From assembly GCA_012927625.1 (NCBI GenBank), contig JABBOV010000024.1, positions 186,001-250,000 on the forward strand: a stretch of DNA of 64,000 nt. Direction: 5' to 3'. This DNA is from Glaciimonas sp. Its GTDB lineage: Bacteria; Pseudomonadota; Gammaproteobacteria; Burkholderiales; Burkholderiaceae_D. Below are positions 41,019 to 51,962 of the stretch, in pieces. A program made the position numbers and the translations under genes. A model generated the notes under the pieces. That model saw only the letters and a program-made list of their open reading frames with translations, ran no database searches and had not been told where the DNA came from. Every line of letters begins with the position of its first letter. Within the stretch, counting starts at the first letter, position 1.

Positions 41019-42574
41019 CAGAGGTCATGTCCCGAATAGCTGAGGTTAAAGGATTTGTTAATCAGCGGGAAGTCTGGAACAATATTGCCCATGATTGCAT
41101 GTTGAAGGACAGGCCAGTTTTGCCAGGAAGGATCGTGGCAGTGACAACGGAGAATTTTTCCCTGCGCATCGTTTTCTATCGCTACCAGGATCGGGCCGCG
41201 CCAGCCTTCCACCCAGCCTACGCCTAGGCCCTCCGTAGTGGGTTTGGCTAAGGCTGTCATTGTGGGGCCCTGCGGTAATTGATGGGCGATTTGCCGCAAC
41301 AGGCGAATGGACTCGAAAATTTCATCGAACCGTACAATAACCCGTGCCGCGACATCACCATTATTGTGTGTCGCCATGCGAACATTGAGTTGCGTGTAGG
41401 GACTAATGGGTTGGTCGGCTCGCACGTCCCATGCCTGCGCGCTGGCTCGCCCGGCCAATCCGCACAATCCGAGTTCTGCCGCCAGTTTTGGCAACACGCG
41501 ACCAGCGGTAATAAAACGGTCCTGCAAACCTGCATGTCCTTCATAGATGCTTCTGAGAGTACTGACCTCGACCTCAATGTGCGCACACTGCGCCATCATC
41601 AGGTCTATACCGGATGCGTCGAGATCGACTGCGGCGCCGCCAGGGACAATGCAATCCATCATGAAACGGTGGCCAAACAGGCGATCATTCAGCCGTACCC
41701 AATCTTCTTTCAGTAGCGTGAACTGGGCCAGTCCCACTGCAAAACCGGCATCGTTTCCGATTCCGCCCAAGTCCCCCAAGTGATTGGCAATACGTTCACG
41801 TTCCAGCAGCAGTGCGCGTAGCCATTGCGCGCGCGGCGGGGTCTGAGATGTGGTTGCTGCCTCAACTGCCATGCAATAGGCCCAGGCAAATGCGACCGTC
41901 GAGTCGCCGGAAATGCGGCCAGCCAGCTTGTACCCGTCAGCGATATGAAGCCGTGTAAAAAGCTTATCCGTTCCTTTGTGGGTATAGCCAAACCTTTGTT
42001 CCAGACGCAGCACTTTCTCACCCACTACCGAGAAACGGTAGTGCCCCGGCTCGATAATGCCGGCGTGAATCGGGCCTACGGCAATTTCGTGTACGCCGTT
42101 TCCGGCTACGGATACAAAGGGATAGTTTTCTAACTGGTTGTCAAATTGTTCTAGTCCTGAAACCTGTTGCCGCAATGGAAAATAGTCTATAGGCCACTTG
42201 CCGTGATTGAGCCAGGGACGCACATCCTCTGCTCTATTTGCGCTAATCCCCAAAAGATCAAAAATCGTGCGTTGCAAGCGCACCGCAGTAGGAAATACCC
42301 CAGATATATCTGGATATCCTTCCTGTTCAGTTACAGGTAGCCGAAACCAAAGCACTCCTTCAGCCACACAATATGCTGCCGAGATAATGAATTGAGTGAT
42401 ATCTGGTGTTTTGTGGGTGCCCCAAAGGGAGATTAGGCGCCCTCCCTCAGTCTGGATTATTTGCGCAATGCGCACCCAGTCCTGCCTCCCGATCTCGGCA
42501 ATCCAAACCGGCGCACTTCCCGGCAAGGATCTGAGCGGGGCCGAATATCTTTCGACCAACGTATCAGTTTTCAT
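41018..42574 (-). CDS. Hydrogenase large subunit-like protein (HyfG/NuoCD-like) lacking NiFe-ligand cysteines
   Basis: VGPIHAGIIEPGHYRFSVVGEKVLRLEQRFGYTHKGTDKLF; GRISGDSTVAFA and SFNLSYSGHDL at positions where NiFe enzymes carry CxxC. Confidence 0.9.
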   Translation of the reverse strand: MKTDTLVERYSAPLRSLPGSAPVWIAEIGRQDWVRIAQIIQTEGGRLISLWGTHKTPDITQFIISAAYCVAEGVLWFRLPVTEQEGYPDISGVFPTAVRLQRTIFDLLGISANRAEDVRPWLNHGKWPIDYFPLRQQVSGLEQFDNQLENYPFVSVAGNGVHEIAVGPIHAGIIEPGHYRFSVVGEKVLRLEQRFGYTHKGTDKLFTRLHIADGYKLAGRISGDSTVAFAWAYCMAVEAATTSQTPPRAQWLRALLLERERIANHLGDLGGIGNDAGFAVGLAQFTLLKEDWVRLNDRLFGHRFMMDCIVPGGAAVDLDASGIDLMMAQCAHIEVEVSTLRSIYEGHAGLQDRFITAGRVLPKLAAELGLCGLAGRASAQAWDVRADQPISPYTQLNVRMATHNNGDVAARVIVRFDEIFESIRLLRQIAHQLPQGPTMTALAKPTTEGLGVGWVEGWRGPILVAIENDAQGKILRCHCHDPSWQNWPVLQHAIMGNIVPDFPLINKSFNLSYSGHDL

Positions 42575-44031
42575 GCATTTCCCACGATGATATTGACCGC
42601 TTGCCGGAACCATGTATTCAGATATGGCGGGATGTACAAGCCGAGTATCAGTGCCAGCCCAAGATGGATGAATACCGGGAACAATGCCGGTGAATGTGCG
42701 AGTGGCTTCGCCGTGGTTTCGCCGAATACCATCGACTGTACGCGACTAAAAATCGAGGCAAAAGCTACGCCCAGCGACAATAGCAGGATTGGTGTCGCCC
42801 ACGGCAAATCACGCATGGCAGTTGTGACGATTAAAAATTCACTGGCGAATACACCAAATGGCGGCATGCCGAGGATCGCCAGCGATCCCAACAGCATGCC
42901 CCAACCCACCGTCGGGCTGACTTTTACCAAACCGCGGATGTTTGCAATTACCTGTGTACCAGCTTTCTGGCACGCATGCCCGACAGTGAAAAAAATCGCG
43001 GATTTCACCAGTGAATGAACAGTCATGTGCAGCAGACCGGCATACGTTGCGATTGGCCCGCCGATGCCGAATGCAAAAGTCATAAGCCCCACATGCTCAA
43101 TTGAGGAGTAGGAAAACATGCGTTTGACATCTTTTTGCCGAGACAAGGAAAAAGTCGCCACTACCACCGAGATCAAGCCGAAACCGACTAGCAACTTGCC
43201 CGGGATGCCATTTTGTAACGCACCATCTGCGAGTACTTTGAAACGCAGCACCGCATACAGCGCGACATTAAGTAAAAGGCCGGACAGTACGGCAGAGATT
43301 GGCGTCGGCCCTTCGGCATGAGCATCCGGCAACCAGTTATGCAGCGGCACCAGGCCCATCTTGGTGCCGTAGCCAACCAGCAAGAAAACAAAGGCGAGCG
43401 ACATGATGGCCGGCTCAAGTTGTGTCTTGATACCATTAAGATTAGTCCATAACAGCGCATCACTGTCTCCGCCAAGCTGGCGATCAGCGGCAAGATAAAG
43501 AAGTATCGTTCCAAACAGTGCCAGTGCAATACCGACTCCGCACAAAATGAAATATTTCCAGGCCGCCTCCAGGCTGGTGGGGGTACGATACACGCTGACC
43601 AGCAAAACAGTGGCTAGCGTTGCGCCTTCCATCGCCACCCACAGGATGCCCATATTGTTGGTCAATAGCGCCAGCAACATGGTGAACATGAATAACTGAT
43701 ACATGCTGTGATACAGACGCATGCGGCTGGGAGTCATTTTGCCGTGATCGCGCTCGATGCGCATATACGGACGGGAAAATAATGCGGTAGTCAAGCCGAC
43801 AAATGCCGTCAAAGTAACGAGAAATACATTCAGCGGATCGACGAAAAATAATTTTCCCAAAGCGAAAATAGGACCGCTCGCGATGATCTTTACGGTCAAT
43901 ATTGCTGCAGCGATGAAGGTGGTCAAGCTGAACCCGACGTTGATTTCAGGCGCTGCTTCATGTTGCCCCACCAGGCCCAGCACGATGCCGCCTAGCAGTG
44001 GGGTGATGAGAACCAGCAATAATGGATCCAT
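42571..44031 (-). CDS. Hydrogenase-4-like membrane subunit HyfF (proton-conducting antiporter family)
   Basis: HNWLPDAHAEGPTPISAVLSGLLLNVALYAVLR...KDVKRMFSYSSIEHVGLM. Confidence 0.92.
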   Translation of the reverse strand: MDPLLLVLITPLLGGIVLGLVGQHEAAPEINVGFSLTTFIAAAILTVKIIASGPIFALGKLFFVDPLNVFLVTLTAFVGLTTALFSRPYMRIERDHGKMTPSRMRLYHSMYQLFMFTMLLALLTNNMGILWVAMEGATLATVLLVSVYRTPTSLEAAWKYFILCGVGIALALFGTILLYLAADRQLGGDSDALLWTNLNGIKTQLEPAIMSLAFVFLLVGYGTKMGLVPLHNWLPDAHAEGPTPISAVLSGLLLNVALYAVLRFKVLADGALQNGIPGKLLVGFGLISVVVATFSLSRQKDVKRMFSYSSIEHVGLMTFAFGIGGPIATYAGLLHMTVHSLVKSAIFFTVGHACQKAGTQVIANIRGLVKVSPTVGWGMLLGSLAILGMPPFGVFASEFLIVTTAMRDLPWATPILLLSLGVAFASIFSRVQSMVFGETTAKPLAHSPALFPVFIHLGLALILGLYIPPYLNTWFRQAVNIIVGNA

Positions 44032-44032
44032 G

Positions 44033-44692
44033 TCAGTCCTCTTTTAAATTTTCCAGATTGTGGATATCCAGGTTGTCGAACTGCTCGCGGATCTGGAACA
44101 TAAATACACCGAGTATCAAAATACCGACCAGAACGTCAAGGGCTACTCCGAGTTCGACGATCATCGGCATTCCATTAGTAGCTGCAGTCGCAGCGAAAAA
44201 TAGTCCATTCTCCATGGCGAGAAATCCAATTACCTGCGGCACCGCTCTGGAGCGCGTGATCATCATCATGAAAGCAAGAAGAATACAAGCCAGCGCAATG
44301 CCAAGAGTGCCGCGGGCGATGGAGGAGGATAGTTTTGCTACCGGAAGAGCGAGATTGAAGGAGATGATCACCAGCACGATTCCAACCAGCATAGTGGTTG
44401 GGACATTAATCAGGGGTTCCACATCCCACTTGACATTCAGGCGCAGAATTAACTTATGGAGTACCCAGGGAATAAATACCACTTTAAGTACAAACGTCAA
44501 GCCGGCAGAAAAATAGAGATGGGGGTCATTCGTCGCATACGCCACCACTAAGGCGGAGGCCACCAGTGTGGCGCCATGTAAAGTGAACAGGTAAATCAAT
44601 GAAAGGATTCTGCGCTGACTGAGCATGGCAAAGGTCAGCAGCAGTAGCGTAGCAGCCAGCAGATTTAATATTTGAATCGTGAAATTTGGCAT
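44033..44692 (-). CDS. Hydrogenase-4-like membrane subunit HyfE
   Basis: ITRSRAVPQVIGFLAMENGLFFAATAATNGMPMIVELGVALDVLVGILILGVF. Confidence 0.9.
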   Translation of the reverse strand: MPNFTIQILNLLAATLLLLTFAMLSQRRILSLIYLFTLHGATLVASALVVAYATNDPHLYFSAGLTFVLKVVFIPWVLHKLILRLNVKWDVEPLINVPTTMLVGIVLVIISFNLALPVAKLSSSIARGTLGIALACILLAFMMMITRSRAVPQVIGFLAMENGLFFAATAATNGMPMIVELGVALDVLVGILILGVFMFQIREQFDNLDIHNLENLKED

Positions 44693-44693
44693 T

Positions 44694-45644
44694 CTATGCG
44701 CCTAAAAGGAAATGCACGAGCATGCCGATGACCGCCAAAAGAAACGCGGTGGTAAGAAATTCAGGGACTCGAAAAATACGCATTTTGGCGCTGGACGTTT
44801 CAATCAATGCGAGTAATGCACCACCAATTGTCAGTTTAAATAACAAAATAGGAAGTGCCGAGAGTAGCGCAAGCGGACGGCTGGCTTCAGCGATTCCCCA
44901 AGGTATGAATAGTGCAATTCCTATGCATGAATAGGCAAAAAGTTTCAAGCTGGCAGCCCATTCCATTAACGCCAGATGGCGTCCCGAATATTCCAGCAAA
45001 AGTGCTTCATGAATCATGGTCAGTTCAAGATGCGTGGTGGGATTATCGATTGGCACACGGGCATTTTCTGCCAGTGAGACCATCGTAAACGCCACTCCGG
45101 CAAAGGCCAGACTTGGGTAGATCGCCAACTCCCGGTGCACCAGGCTATCTACCATGCTGGTGAGTAAGGTCGATTGTGTAATCAGGGAAGCTGAAAACAA
45201 TACCATCAGCAGTGCGGGTTCAGCCAGGAAGCCGACCAGCATTTCCCGGCGCGCACCCATGCTGCCAAAAGCAGTGCCGACGTCCATCGCCGCCAGCGAC
45301 ATGAAAACGCGTGCCAGCGCAAGCAGGCCGACTAGCGCAATCGCATCGGCGGCAGGCGATAACGGTAGATCGGTCGACAGGGTAGGAGTGATCGCGCAAG
45401 CTAGCGTCAAGCAGCCAAATACGATGTAAGGCGCCATGCGAAACAGCGGGCTGGCGTGTTCGGCTAACACCGATTCTTTATGGAATAGCTTGTGCAGCAT
45501 ACGATATGGCTGGAACAGGCTGGGAGCGGTTTTATTCTGCAGCCAGGCACGGCACTGATTGACCCATCCAGTCAAAAGTGGAGCAGCTGCAAGCGCCAGT
45601 ATTATTTCCAGTAGTTGCGAAAGAGAGCCGAAGAAAGTGATCAT
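44694..45644 (-). CDS. Formate hydrogenlyase subunit 4-like (HyfC/HycD/NuoH family)
   Basis: PLLTGWVNQCRAWLQNKTAPSLFQPYRMLHKLFHKESVLAEHASPLFRMAPYIVF. Confidence 0.92.
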   Translation of the reverse strand: MITFFGSLSQLLEIILALAAAPLLTGWVNQCRAWLQNKTAPSLFQPYRMLHKLFHKESVLAEHASPLFRMAPYIVFGCLTLACAITPTLSTDLPLSPAADAIALVGLLALARVFMSLAAMDVGTAFGSMGARREMLVGFLAEPALLMVLFSASLITQSTLLTSMVDSLVHRELAIYPSLAFAGVAFTMVSLAENARVPIDNPTTHLELTMIHEALLLEYSGRHLALMEWAASLKLFAYSCIGIALFIPWGIAEASRPLALLSALPILLFKLTIGGALLALIETSSAKMRIFRVPEFLTTAFLLAVIGMLVHFLLGA

Positions 45645-47650
45645 AGGTTCACTGCCAGCAACAATATCAAAAGGGTCAGAAAGCTATAGAGCAGGTACAC
45701 AGCAATCCGCCCTTGTTGCAGCAGGCCAATTAAGCGCGCGATGCGATCGGTAATCGCAGCGATAGGGCGATATAGCAGGTCCCAGAATGGATCTTCAATC
45801 GTGACCTTATAGCGAGGAACTTTATCGAATGCGGAAGGCAGTTCCCGCGTCATTCGGAAAAAAGAGCCGAAAATTTCCCGGATCGGCTGACCAAAGCCTT
45901 CTGCGGTATCTTGCATCCGTGCCGTTTGAAAAGGGAATCCGCAGCCCCACGGAATAGAGCGTCGAAAGCGGCCATGATACAAACGACGCACCAGCAAGTA
46001 AGCCGCGAAGCAGCACACCAGCAACATCAATACAAACGCCACCGGCATGTAACTGGCACGGTCAGGTGTGACTGGGGCGAGCAGCAGCCAGCCATTTTGC
46101 GCGACCGATGCACCGATGCCGGCTCCCACCAGCAGGTGCGTGACTTGATCTATAAGCACCACCACTTGCACTGGAAATAAGCCGAAGAATATGCAGGCTG
46201 CGACCAACCATGCGAAACCAAGACGCTCCCAATTATCCGCGTCATGCGCATCGTATAATTTTTGCTCGCGCGGTTGACCGAGAAAGATAATGGCGAAAAA
46301 TTTGACCATCACGTAACCCGCTAATGCGCCAACTAATGCAATGACGGCAGCCACGACAGGGATCAGCATATTGAGGAATGAGTTCGGCAACCCGGGTGTG
46401 AACAGGAAACTTTGCAACAATAGCCATTCGGATACAAAACCACCAAATGGCGGCAGACCGGCAGCTGCCAGTGCGCCAACCAATGCGGCCCATCCAGTCC
46501 AGGGCATAAAACGCATGAGTCCGCCCAGATGACCGAGACTGCGCTCCTTCGTCGCATGCAACACCGTGCCGGTGCCGAGGAAAAGTAAACTTTTGAAAGC
46601 ACCATGGCTTGCTACATGATATAGCGCGGCAGTCAGCGACAGTGCTGCCAGGGCAGTCATATCGTAGGCGCTAAATAGAATCGTCAAACCGATGCCGACA
46701 AATATCAGGCCGATATTTTCTATGGAAGAGTAGGCAAGAAGACGTTTCATGTCGGTTTGGGCGGCACTCAGCACTACGCCGAATAAGGCGGTCGCAAGTC
46801 CGATTGCCATTGTAATTCCGCCCCACCACCAAATTTGGGTATGCAGCAAATCGAACGTCACGCGCAAAACGCCATAGATACCCGTCTTCAGAACGAAGGC
46901 GCTCATCAGGGCCGAGATCGGCGATGGTGCAGCGGGGTGCGCTTCAGGCAGCCATATATGTAATGGCAATATGCCCGCTTTGGCGCCAAATCCGAATAAG
47001 GCTAAGAAAAAGGCAATCGCGGCCCAGAACATATCCAAATGCTGCAGGCGCATGTTGGCAAATGTGTAGTCGCCGGTATTCGCCTGTAGCAAACCAAAGC
47101 AAAGCAACAGCGCGAGCGCGCCAACATGCGATATCAAAAAGTAAAGGAAACCCGCGTAGCGCACTTCAGGCATCCGGTGGTTTGCGGTAACCAGTAGTGT
47201 TGCAGACACTGTCATTGTTTCCCATGCAACCATGAACACATAGGCATCGTCGGCGATCAATAACAATGCCATGCTGGCAAGGCAGATATGATACTCAAGG
47301 CATAGCAGGCCCGGCGGTGTTCCTTCGCCTTTACGAAAATAGCCGGCAGAGAAAATGGAGACTCCGGTGCTGACGATGCCGAACACAAATAGGAAAAAAG
47401 AAGACAGACTATCGAGTCGCAGGTGGAACGGCAAATCGGGCAAGCCGATTGCCAAGACTGCAGTTTGCGGTACTCCAAAGGCGCTCACTATGCCGGTGAT
47501 TCCCAGGACGACGCCTAGCGTTGCACCCAACGGGAACAACACATAGGCAACCAAAGTGGTTCTCTTTATGACAAGCAGGCCGCATACGCCAATAACCAGC
47601 CATCCTGCTATGACCAAAAGTATGTAGTCAATGGGAATCAAGTTTGGCAC
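45641..47650 (-). CDS. Hydrogenase-4-like membrane subunit HyfB (NuoL/M/N family)
   Basis: LPLHIWLPEAHPAAPSPISALMSAFVLKTGIYGVLR...DMKRLLAYSSIENIGLIFVG. Confidence 0.93.
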   Translation of the reverse strand: MPNLIPIDYILLVIAGWLVIGVCGLLVIKRTTLVAYVLFPLGATLGVVLGITGIVSAFGVPQTAVLAIGLPDLPFHLRLDSLSSFFLFVFGIVSTGVSIFSAGYFRKGEGTPPGLLCLEYHICLASMALLLIADDAYVFMVAWETMTVSATLLVTANHRMPEVRYAGFLYFLISHVGALALLLCFGLLQANTGDYTFANMRLQHLDMFWAAIAFFLALFGFGAKAGILPLHIWLPEAHPAAPSPISALMSAFVLKTGIYGVLRVTFDLLHTQIWWWGGITMAIGLATALFGVVLSAAQTDMKRLLAYSSIENIGLIFVGIGLTILFSAYDMTALAALSLTAALYHVASHGAFKSLLFLGTGTVLHATKERSLGHLGGLMRFMPWTGWAALVGALAAAGLPPFGGFVSEWLLLQSFLFTPGLPNSFLNMLIPVVAAVIALVGALAGYVMVKFFAIIFLGQPREQKLYDAHDADNWERLGFAWLVAACIFFGLFPVQVVVLIDQVTHLLVGAGIGASVAQNGWLLLAPVTPDRASYMPVAFVLMLLVCCFAAYLLVRRLYHGRFRRSIPWGCGFPFQTARMQDTAEGFGQPIREIFGSFFRMTRELPSAFDKVPRYKVTIEDPFWDLLYRPIAAITDRIARLIGLLQQGRIAVYLLYSFLTLLILLLAVNL

Positions 47651-47946
47651 CGTCGTTCCTTATATTTATTCTTAACCGGGGAACCGGCAATCATCGCAGT
47701 AAAAATGCCGACTTCCGGCAGGAAGAGGTTGATGGACTGATGCCCTTCAATCGAACAGGGTGGAAAGGTGAAGTCGACGCACGTCATGGACTGTTTTTCG
47801 CGTCGATTTAATTGAACGGCTAGTCTAAGTTTGAGAGGAACTTATTATGCGCCTTGCAACATGGAGATTTCAAGCGTTGCTAGAGAATTTATAACCGGTT
47901 TTTCTGAAAATACTTTTGCCACCAAGCTTTTAAATATAAAAAATAA

Positions 47947-48020
47947 GGGGGTATAAGAAAAAAAATAGTATTTACCGCATTAATTCAGTGCGATTTTAAA
48001 AATACATTACTTAGTAATTT
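47947..48020 (+). repeat. AT-rich intergenic repeat family, copy E
   Basis: GGTAT 47950, CCGCAT at +25, TAC at +53, AGTAA at +63. Confidence 0.75.
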
Positions 48021-48492
48021 ATCGCTTAAGAATCCTGCGCATGACGGTCGGCGCTGGTTCTTGCTGGTTGGCGTGGGTGTATTCGAGCTCTGGCGCGACT
48101 TCGAATCCGAGTGCCGCATAAAAATCCAGCAGGCGCGGCTGATCGGCACGCACTGCCAGTCGCAGTTCAGTGACATCGCAACCGAGCGCATGGTGGATCA
48201 CGGCTTCGAGCAAATGTTGCGACAGGTTTTGCTCGCGGAATGCTGGAATAATGCCCATGCGCAGTATTTCCCAGATGTTGTGTTCGGTATCCATCGGAAG
48301 CCAGCGCACCGAGCCGACTGTCAGCGGTCCGACTTGCAGCATAAAACCGCCGCCGAGGTGCAAGTCCTGTTCGACCCTGGCGGCCGATTCGGTATGGCCG
48401 CTGGAGCTTGCTGCCACTTTTTCCGCCCAAGCAGCGGTGGTGATCTCCGCGATGGTTTGGGCATCTGCCAGATTTGCTTCTCGTATGATCAT
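48019..48492 (-). CDS. GNAT-family N-acetyltransferase
   Basis: MIIREANLADAQTIAEITTAAW...ILRMGIIPAFREQNLSQHLLEAVIHHA...RLLDFYAALGFEV. Confidence 0.8.
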   Translation of the reverse strand: MIIREANLADAQTIAEITTAAWAEKVAASSSGHTESAARVEQDLHLGGGFMLQVGPLTVGSVRWLPMDTEHNIWEILRMGIIPAFREQNLSQHLLEAVIHHALGCDVTELRLAVRADQPRLLDFYAALGFEVAPELEYTHANQQEPAPTVMRRILKR

Positions 48493-48575
48493 GTCTTTGA
48501 AAAATCGACAGCTAGAGCAAAAGCCGGTTGGTGAAGAAACGTCATCGATATTGTCCGTTACTGGCCTTAATTCCG

Positions 48576-50699
48576 TTAGCCGACTCGCATTCCAGGCGTG
48601 GCGCCTGGCCACGGATTGAGGATGAAAATCCCTGGATTGGCTTTTTCATCAGCAGCAGATGCGGCCAATACCATGCCTTCCGACACGCCGAACTTCATCT
48701 TGCGTGGCGCCAGATTGGCCACCAGAACGGTCATTTTTCCAATCAATTCTTCTGGTTGGTAAGCTGATTTAATGCCGGAAAATACATTGCGCATGCGGCC
48801 TTCACCTGCGTCCAAGGTTAAACGCAATAGCTTGTCGGAGCCTTCGACGTGTTCGCAATTGACGATCATGGCGATGCGCAAGTCGATCTTGGCGAAATCG
48901 TCGATCTTAATTTCCGGCGCAAGTGCTTCAATCTTAAAATTGGCGGAGCTGCGGTTCTCACCCTCTCCCTCAGGGAGAGGGCCGGGGAGAGGGTGGGTTT
49001 TTTGTGTGTCGGCCACCTGTTCCGGCATCTCAAACAACGCATCCAGCATTTTTGGGTCAACCCGCTGCATCAGGTGTGTATAAGGTTTGATCCGATGTCC
49101 ATGCAACATCGGCACACTTACGTCGGCCCATTGCAATGGCTGTAGATTGAGCATCGATTCAACCTGCTGCACCAGTTCAGGCAGAACCGGTTTCAGGTAA
49201 ATGCTCAAGATGCGAAATGCTTCCATCAGTCGGCTGCACACTTCATGCAATGCGGCGCTGTGGGCCGGGTCTTTCGCCAATTCCCACGGTTTGTTGGCGT
49301 CGACATAGGCGTTGACGATGTCGGCTTGATCCATCGCTGCGCGCAATGCCTTGCCAAATTCGCGGCCGTTGAAGAGAGCCTGAATCTCGGTTGCGGCAGT
49401 GCGCAACGTCAATAAAAAAGGGTCAGAATCAGTCGCCCATTCCATGCTGAGTGTGCCGTCGAATTTTTTGGCGATGAAACCGGCGGCGCGGCTGGCGATA
49501 TTCACGTACTTGCCGATCAAATCCGCATTTACCCGCGCCACGAAATCTTCTGGATTGAAATCGACGTCCTCCACCTTGGCATTCAGCTTGGCTGCGATGT
49601 AATAGCGCAACCATTCCGGGTTCATGCCGATGTCGAGGTAGCGCAACGGCGAGATACCGGTGCCGCGCGATTTCGACATTTTCTCGCCGGACACCGTGAT
49701 GAAACCGTGCACGAACACGTTGTTCGGAATTTTATGGCCGGAAAACTTCAGCATTGCAGGCCAGAACAAAGTATGGAAGTAGGTGATGTCCTTGCCGATG
49801 AAATGGTATTGCTCGGTCGTCGGGTCAGTCATGAAGGCGTCGAAATCACGCCCGGTCTTGTCAAAATAGTTCTTCAGCGACGCCAGATAGCCGACTGGCG
49901 CATCTAGCCAGACGTAGAAATATTTGCCCGGCGCATCGGGAATTTCGATGCCGAAGTAGGGCGCGTCGCGGCTAATATCCCAGTCGCTCAGTCCGCCGTC
50001 GTTTTCCAGCCATTCCCTGGCTTTGTTGGCTACTTCCGGTTGCAGGCGCGGTTTGCCATCGACCGCATTATCAATATTCCCTAATGCCCATTCACGCAGA
50101 AAGTCCACACATTGCTGGTCGGATAGTTTGAAGAAGAAGTGTTCGGACGATTTCATCACCGGTGTGGCACCGGTCAGCGTTGAGTACGGATTTTTCAGGT
50201 CAGTCGGCGCATACACTGCGCTGCAGGCTTCGCAGGAATCGCCATATTGGTCTTTGGCGCCGCATTTCGGGCATTCGCCCTTGATGTAGCGGTCTGGCAG
50301 GAACATGCTTTTGACCGGGTCGTAGAATTGTTCAATGGTTTTCGTGGTGATGAATCCGGCGGCTTTGAGCTTGCGGTAGATGTCGCGCGATAGTGCGTGA
50401 TTTTCCGGGCCGTCGGTCGAGTGCCAATTGTCGAAGGCGATATGAAAGCCGTCCAGATACTGCTTGCGCCCTGCCGCGATGTTGGCAACGAATGCCTGCG
50501 GCGTGACACCAGCCTTTTCGGCCGCGATCATGATCGGTGCGCCGTGCGCGTCGTCGGCGCCGACGAAGTGAACCTCGTGGCCCTGCATGCGCTGAAACCG
50601 GACCCAGATGTCGGCCTGAATGTATTCCATGATGTGGCCGATATGAAATGCGCCATTGGCGTAAGGCAGGGCAGTAGTGACGAACAGCTTACGGGTCAT
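48576..50699 (-). CDS. metG: Methionyl-tRNA synthetase with C-terminal tRNA-binding domain
   Basis: [33 protein letters not shown]...[13 protein letters not shown]-terminal [29 protein letters not shown]. Confidence 0.97.
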   Translation of the reverse strand: MTRKLFVTTALPYANGAFHIGHIMEYIQADIWVRFQRMQGHEVHFVGADDAHGAPIMIAAEKAGVTPQAFVANIAAGRKQYLDGFHIAFDNWHSTDGPENHALSRDIYRKLKAAGFITTKTIEQFYDPVKSMFLPDRYIKGECPKCGAKDQYGDSCEACSAVYAPTDLKNPYSTLTGATPVMKSSEHFFFKLSDQQCVDFLREWALGNIDNAVDGKPRLQPEVANKAREWLENDGGLSDWDISRDAPYFGIEIPDAPGKYFYVWLDAPVGYLASLKNYFDKTGRDFDAFMTDPTTEQYHFIGKDITYFHTLFWPAMLKFSGHKIPNNVFVHGFITVSGEKMSKSRGTGISPLRYLDIGMNPEWLRYYIAAKLNAKVEDVDFNPEDFVARVNADLIGKYVNIASRAAGFIAKKFDGTLSMEWATDSDPFLLTLRTAATEIQALFNGREFGKALRAAMDQADIVNAYVDANKPWELAKDPAHSAALHEVCSRLMEAFRILSIYLKPVLPELVQQVESMLNLQPLQWADVSVPMLHGHRIKPYTHLMQRVDPKMLDALFEMPEQVADTQKTHPLPGPLPEGEGENRSSANFKIEALAPEIKIDDFAKIDLRIAMIVNCEHVEGSDKLLRLTLDAGEGRMRNVFSGIKSAYQPEELIGKMTVLVANLAPRKMKFGVSEGMVLAASAADEKANPGIFILNPWPGATPGMRVG
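48956..49004. repeat. Palindromic dispersed-repeat-type element inserted in frame in metG
   Basis: TTCTCACCCTCTCCCTCAGGGAGAGGGCCGGGGAGAGGGTGGG, encoding [18 protein letters not shown] in MetG. Confidence 0.8.
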
Positions 50700-50812
50700 G
50701 GTTAGTGCGCTTTTGATATGAAGTAAGCGCTATTTTAACAGTGCAATAGGCATGTGTGACATAGGGGCATGCTGTAGCGCCTGCGGTTTTGCGCTAGACT
50801 TGCCCATCAATT

Positions 50813-51913
50813 ATGGAGATACGTATGCAGATTAGTGTAGAAGCGGTTAAGGAAGTGCTGTCGGGGGTAATCGACCCAAACACGAACAAAGATTTCGTAG
50901 CCACCAAATCGGCGAAAAATATTGTGCTTGACGGTGCCGATGTCTCACTCGATATCGAGCTCGGCTATCCGGCCAAAAGCCAGATCGATGCGATCCGCAA
51001 AAGCGTGATTAGCGCGCTGCGCGCCATTCCCGGCGTGGGCAATGTCAGCGTTAATGTGTATGTCAAGATACTTTCCCACGCAGTGCAGCGCGGCGTCAAG
51101 CTGATGCCGAACGTCAAGAACATTATCGCCGTCGCCTCCGGCAAGGGTGGCGTCGGCAAATCGACTACCGCGGTCAACTTGGCGCTGGCGCTAGCCGCCG
51201 AAGGCGCGTCCGTCGGTATTCTGGACGCTGATATTTACGGCCCGTCACAACCGATGATGATGGGTATTTCCGGGCGGCCGGAGACGGTTGATGGCAAGAC
51301 CATGGAGCCGCTGGAAAACTACGGCCTGCAGGTATCCTCGATCGGTTTCATGATCGACCCCGACGAGCCGATGGTGTGGCGCGGCCCGATGGTTACGCAG
51401 GCACTGCAGCAATTGCTGGAACAGACTAACTGGCGCGACCTCGATTATCTGATCGTCGATATGCCGCCGGGCACCGGCGACATCCAATTGACGTTGTCGC
51501 AAAAAGTGCCGGTGACTGGCGCAGTGATCGTCACCACGCCGCAGGACATTGCGTTGCTGGATGCGCGCAAGGGGCTGAAAATGTTCGAGAAGGTCGGGAT
51601 TCCCATCCTGGGCATCGTAGAAAACATGAGTACGCATATCTGTTCCAACTGTGGCCATGCCGAAGCGATATTCGGCTCCGGCGGCGGTGAGAAAATGTGT
51701 TTGGAATACGGCGTTGCGTTCCTCGGCGGGTTGCCGCTGACGATGTCGATTCGCGAACAGGCCGATTCCGGCAAGCCCACCGTGGTAGCCGACCCGGATG
51801 GCCCGGTGACGGCGATTTACAAGGAAATCGCCCGCAAGATCGCGGTTGGTGTAGCTGAAAGGGCGCGCGACATGAGCAGCAAGTTTCCCAGCATCGTGAT
51901 CAAGAACGATTGA
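50813..51913 (+). CDS. apbC: Iron-sulfur cluster carrier protein Mrp/ApbC
   Basis: NIIAVASGKGGVGKSTTAVNLALALAAEGASVGILDADIYGPSQPMMMG. Confidence 0.95.
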   Translation: MEIRMQISVEAVKEVLSGVIDPNTNKDFVATKSAKNIVLDGADVSLDIELGYPAKSQIDAIRKSVISALRAIPGVGNVSVNVYVKILSHAVQRGVKLMPNVKNIIAVASGKGGVGKSTTAVNLALALAAEGASVGILDADIYGPSQPMMMGISGRPETVDGKTMEPLENYGLQVSSIGFMIDPDEPMVWRGPMVTQALQQLLEQTNWRDLDYLIVDMPPGTGDIQLTLSQKVPVTGAVIVTTPQDIALLDARKGLKMFEKVGIPILGIVENMSTHICSNCGHAEAIFGSGGGEKMCLEYGVAFLGGLPLTMSIREQADSGKPTVVADPDGPVTAIYKEIARKIAVGVAERARDMSSKFPSIVIKND

Positions 51914-51962
51914 ATCCCGGCGCGGACGGGTTCTTTCTGTTGACGGAGTTACTCAGTTACAT

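Noticed and set aside
40506-47650. Functional NiFe hydrogenase-4
   Set aside because: No CxxC pairs in the large subunit and no maturation genes.
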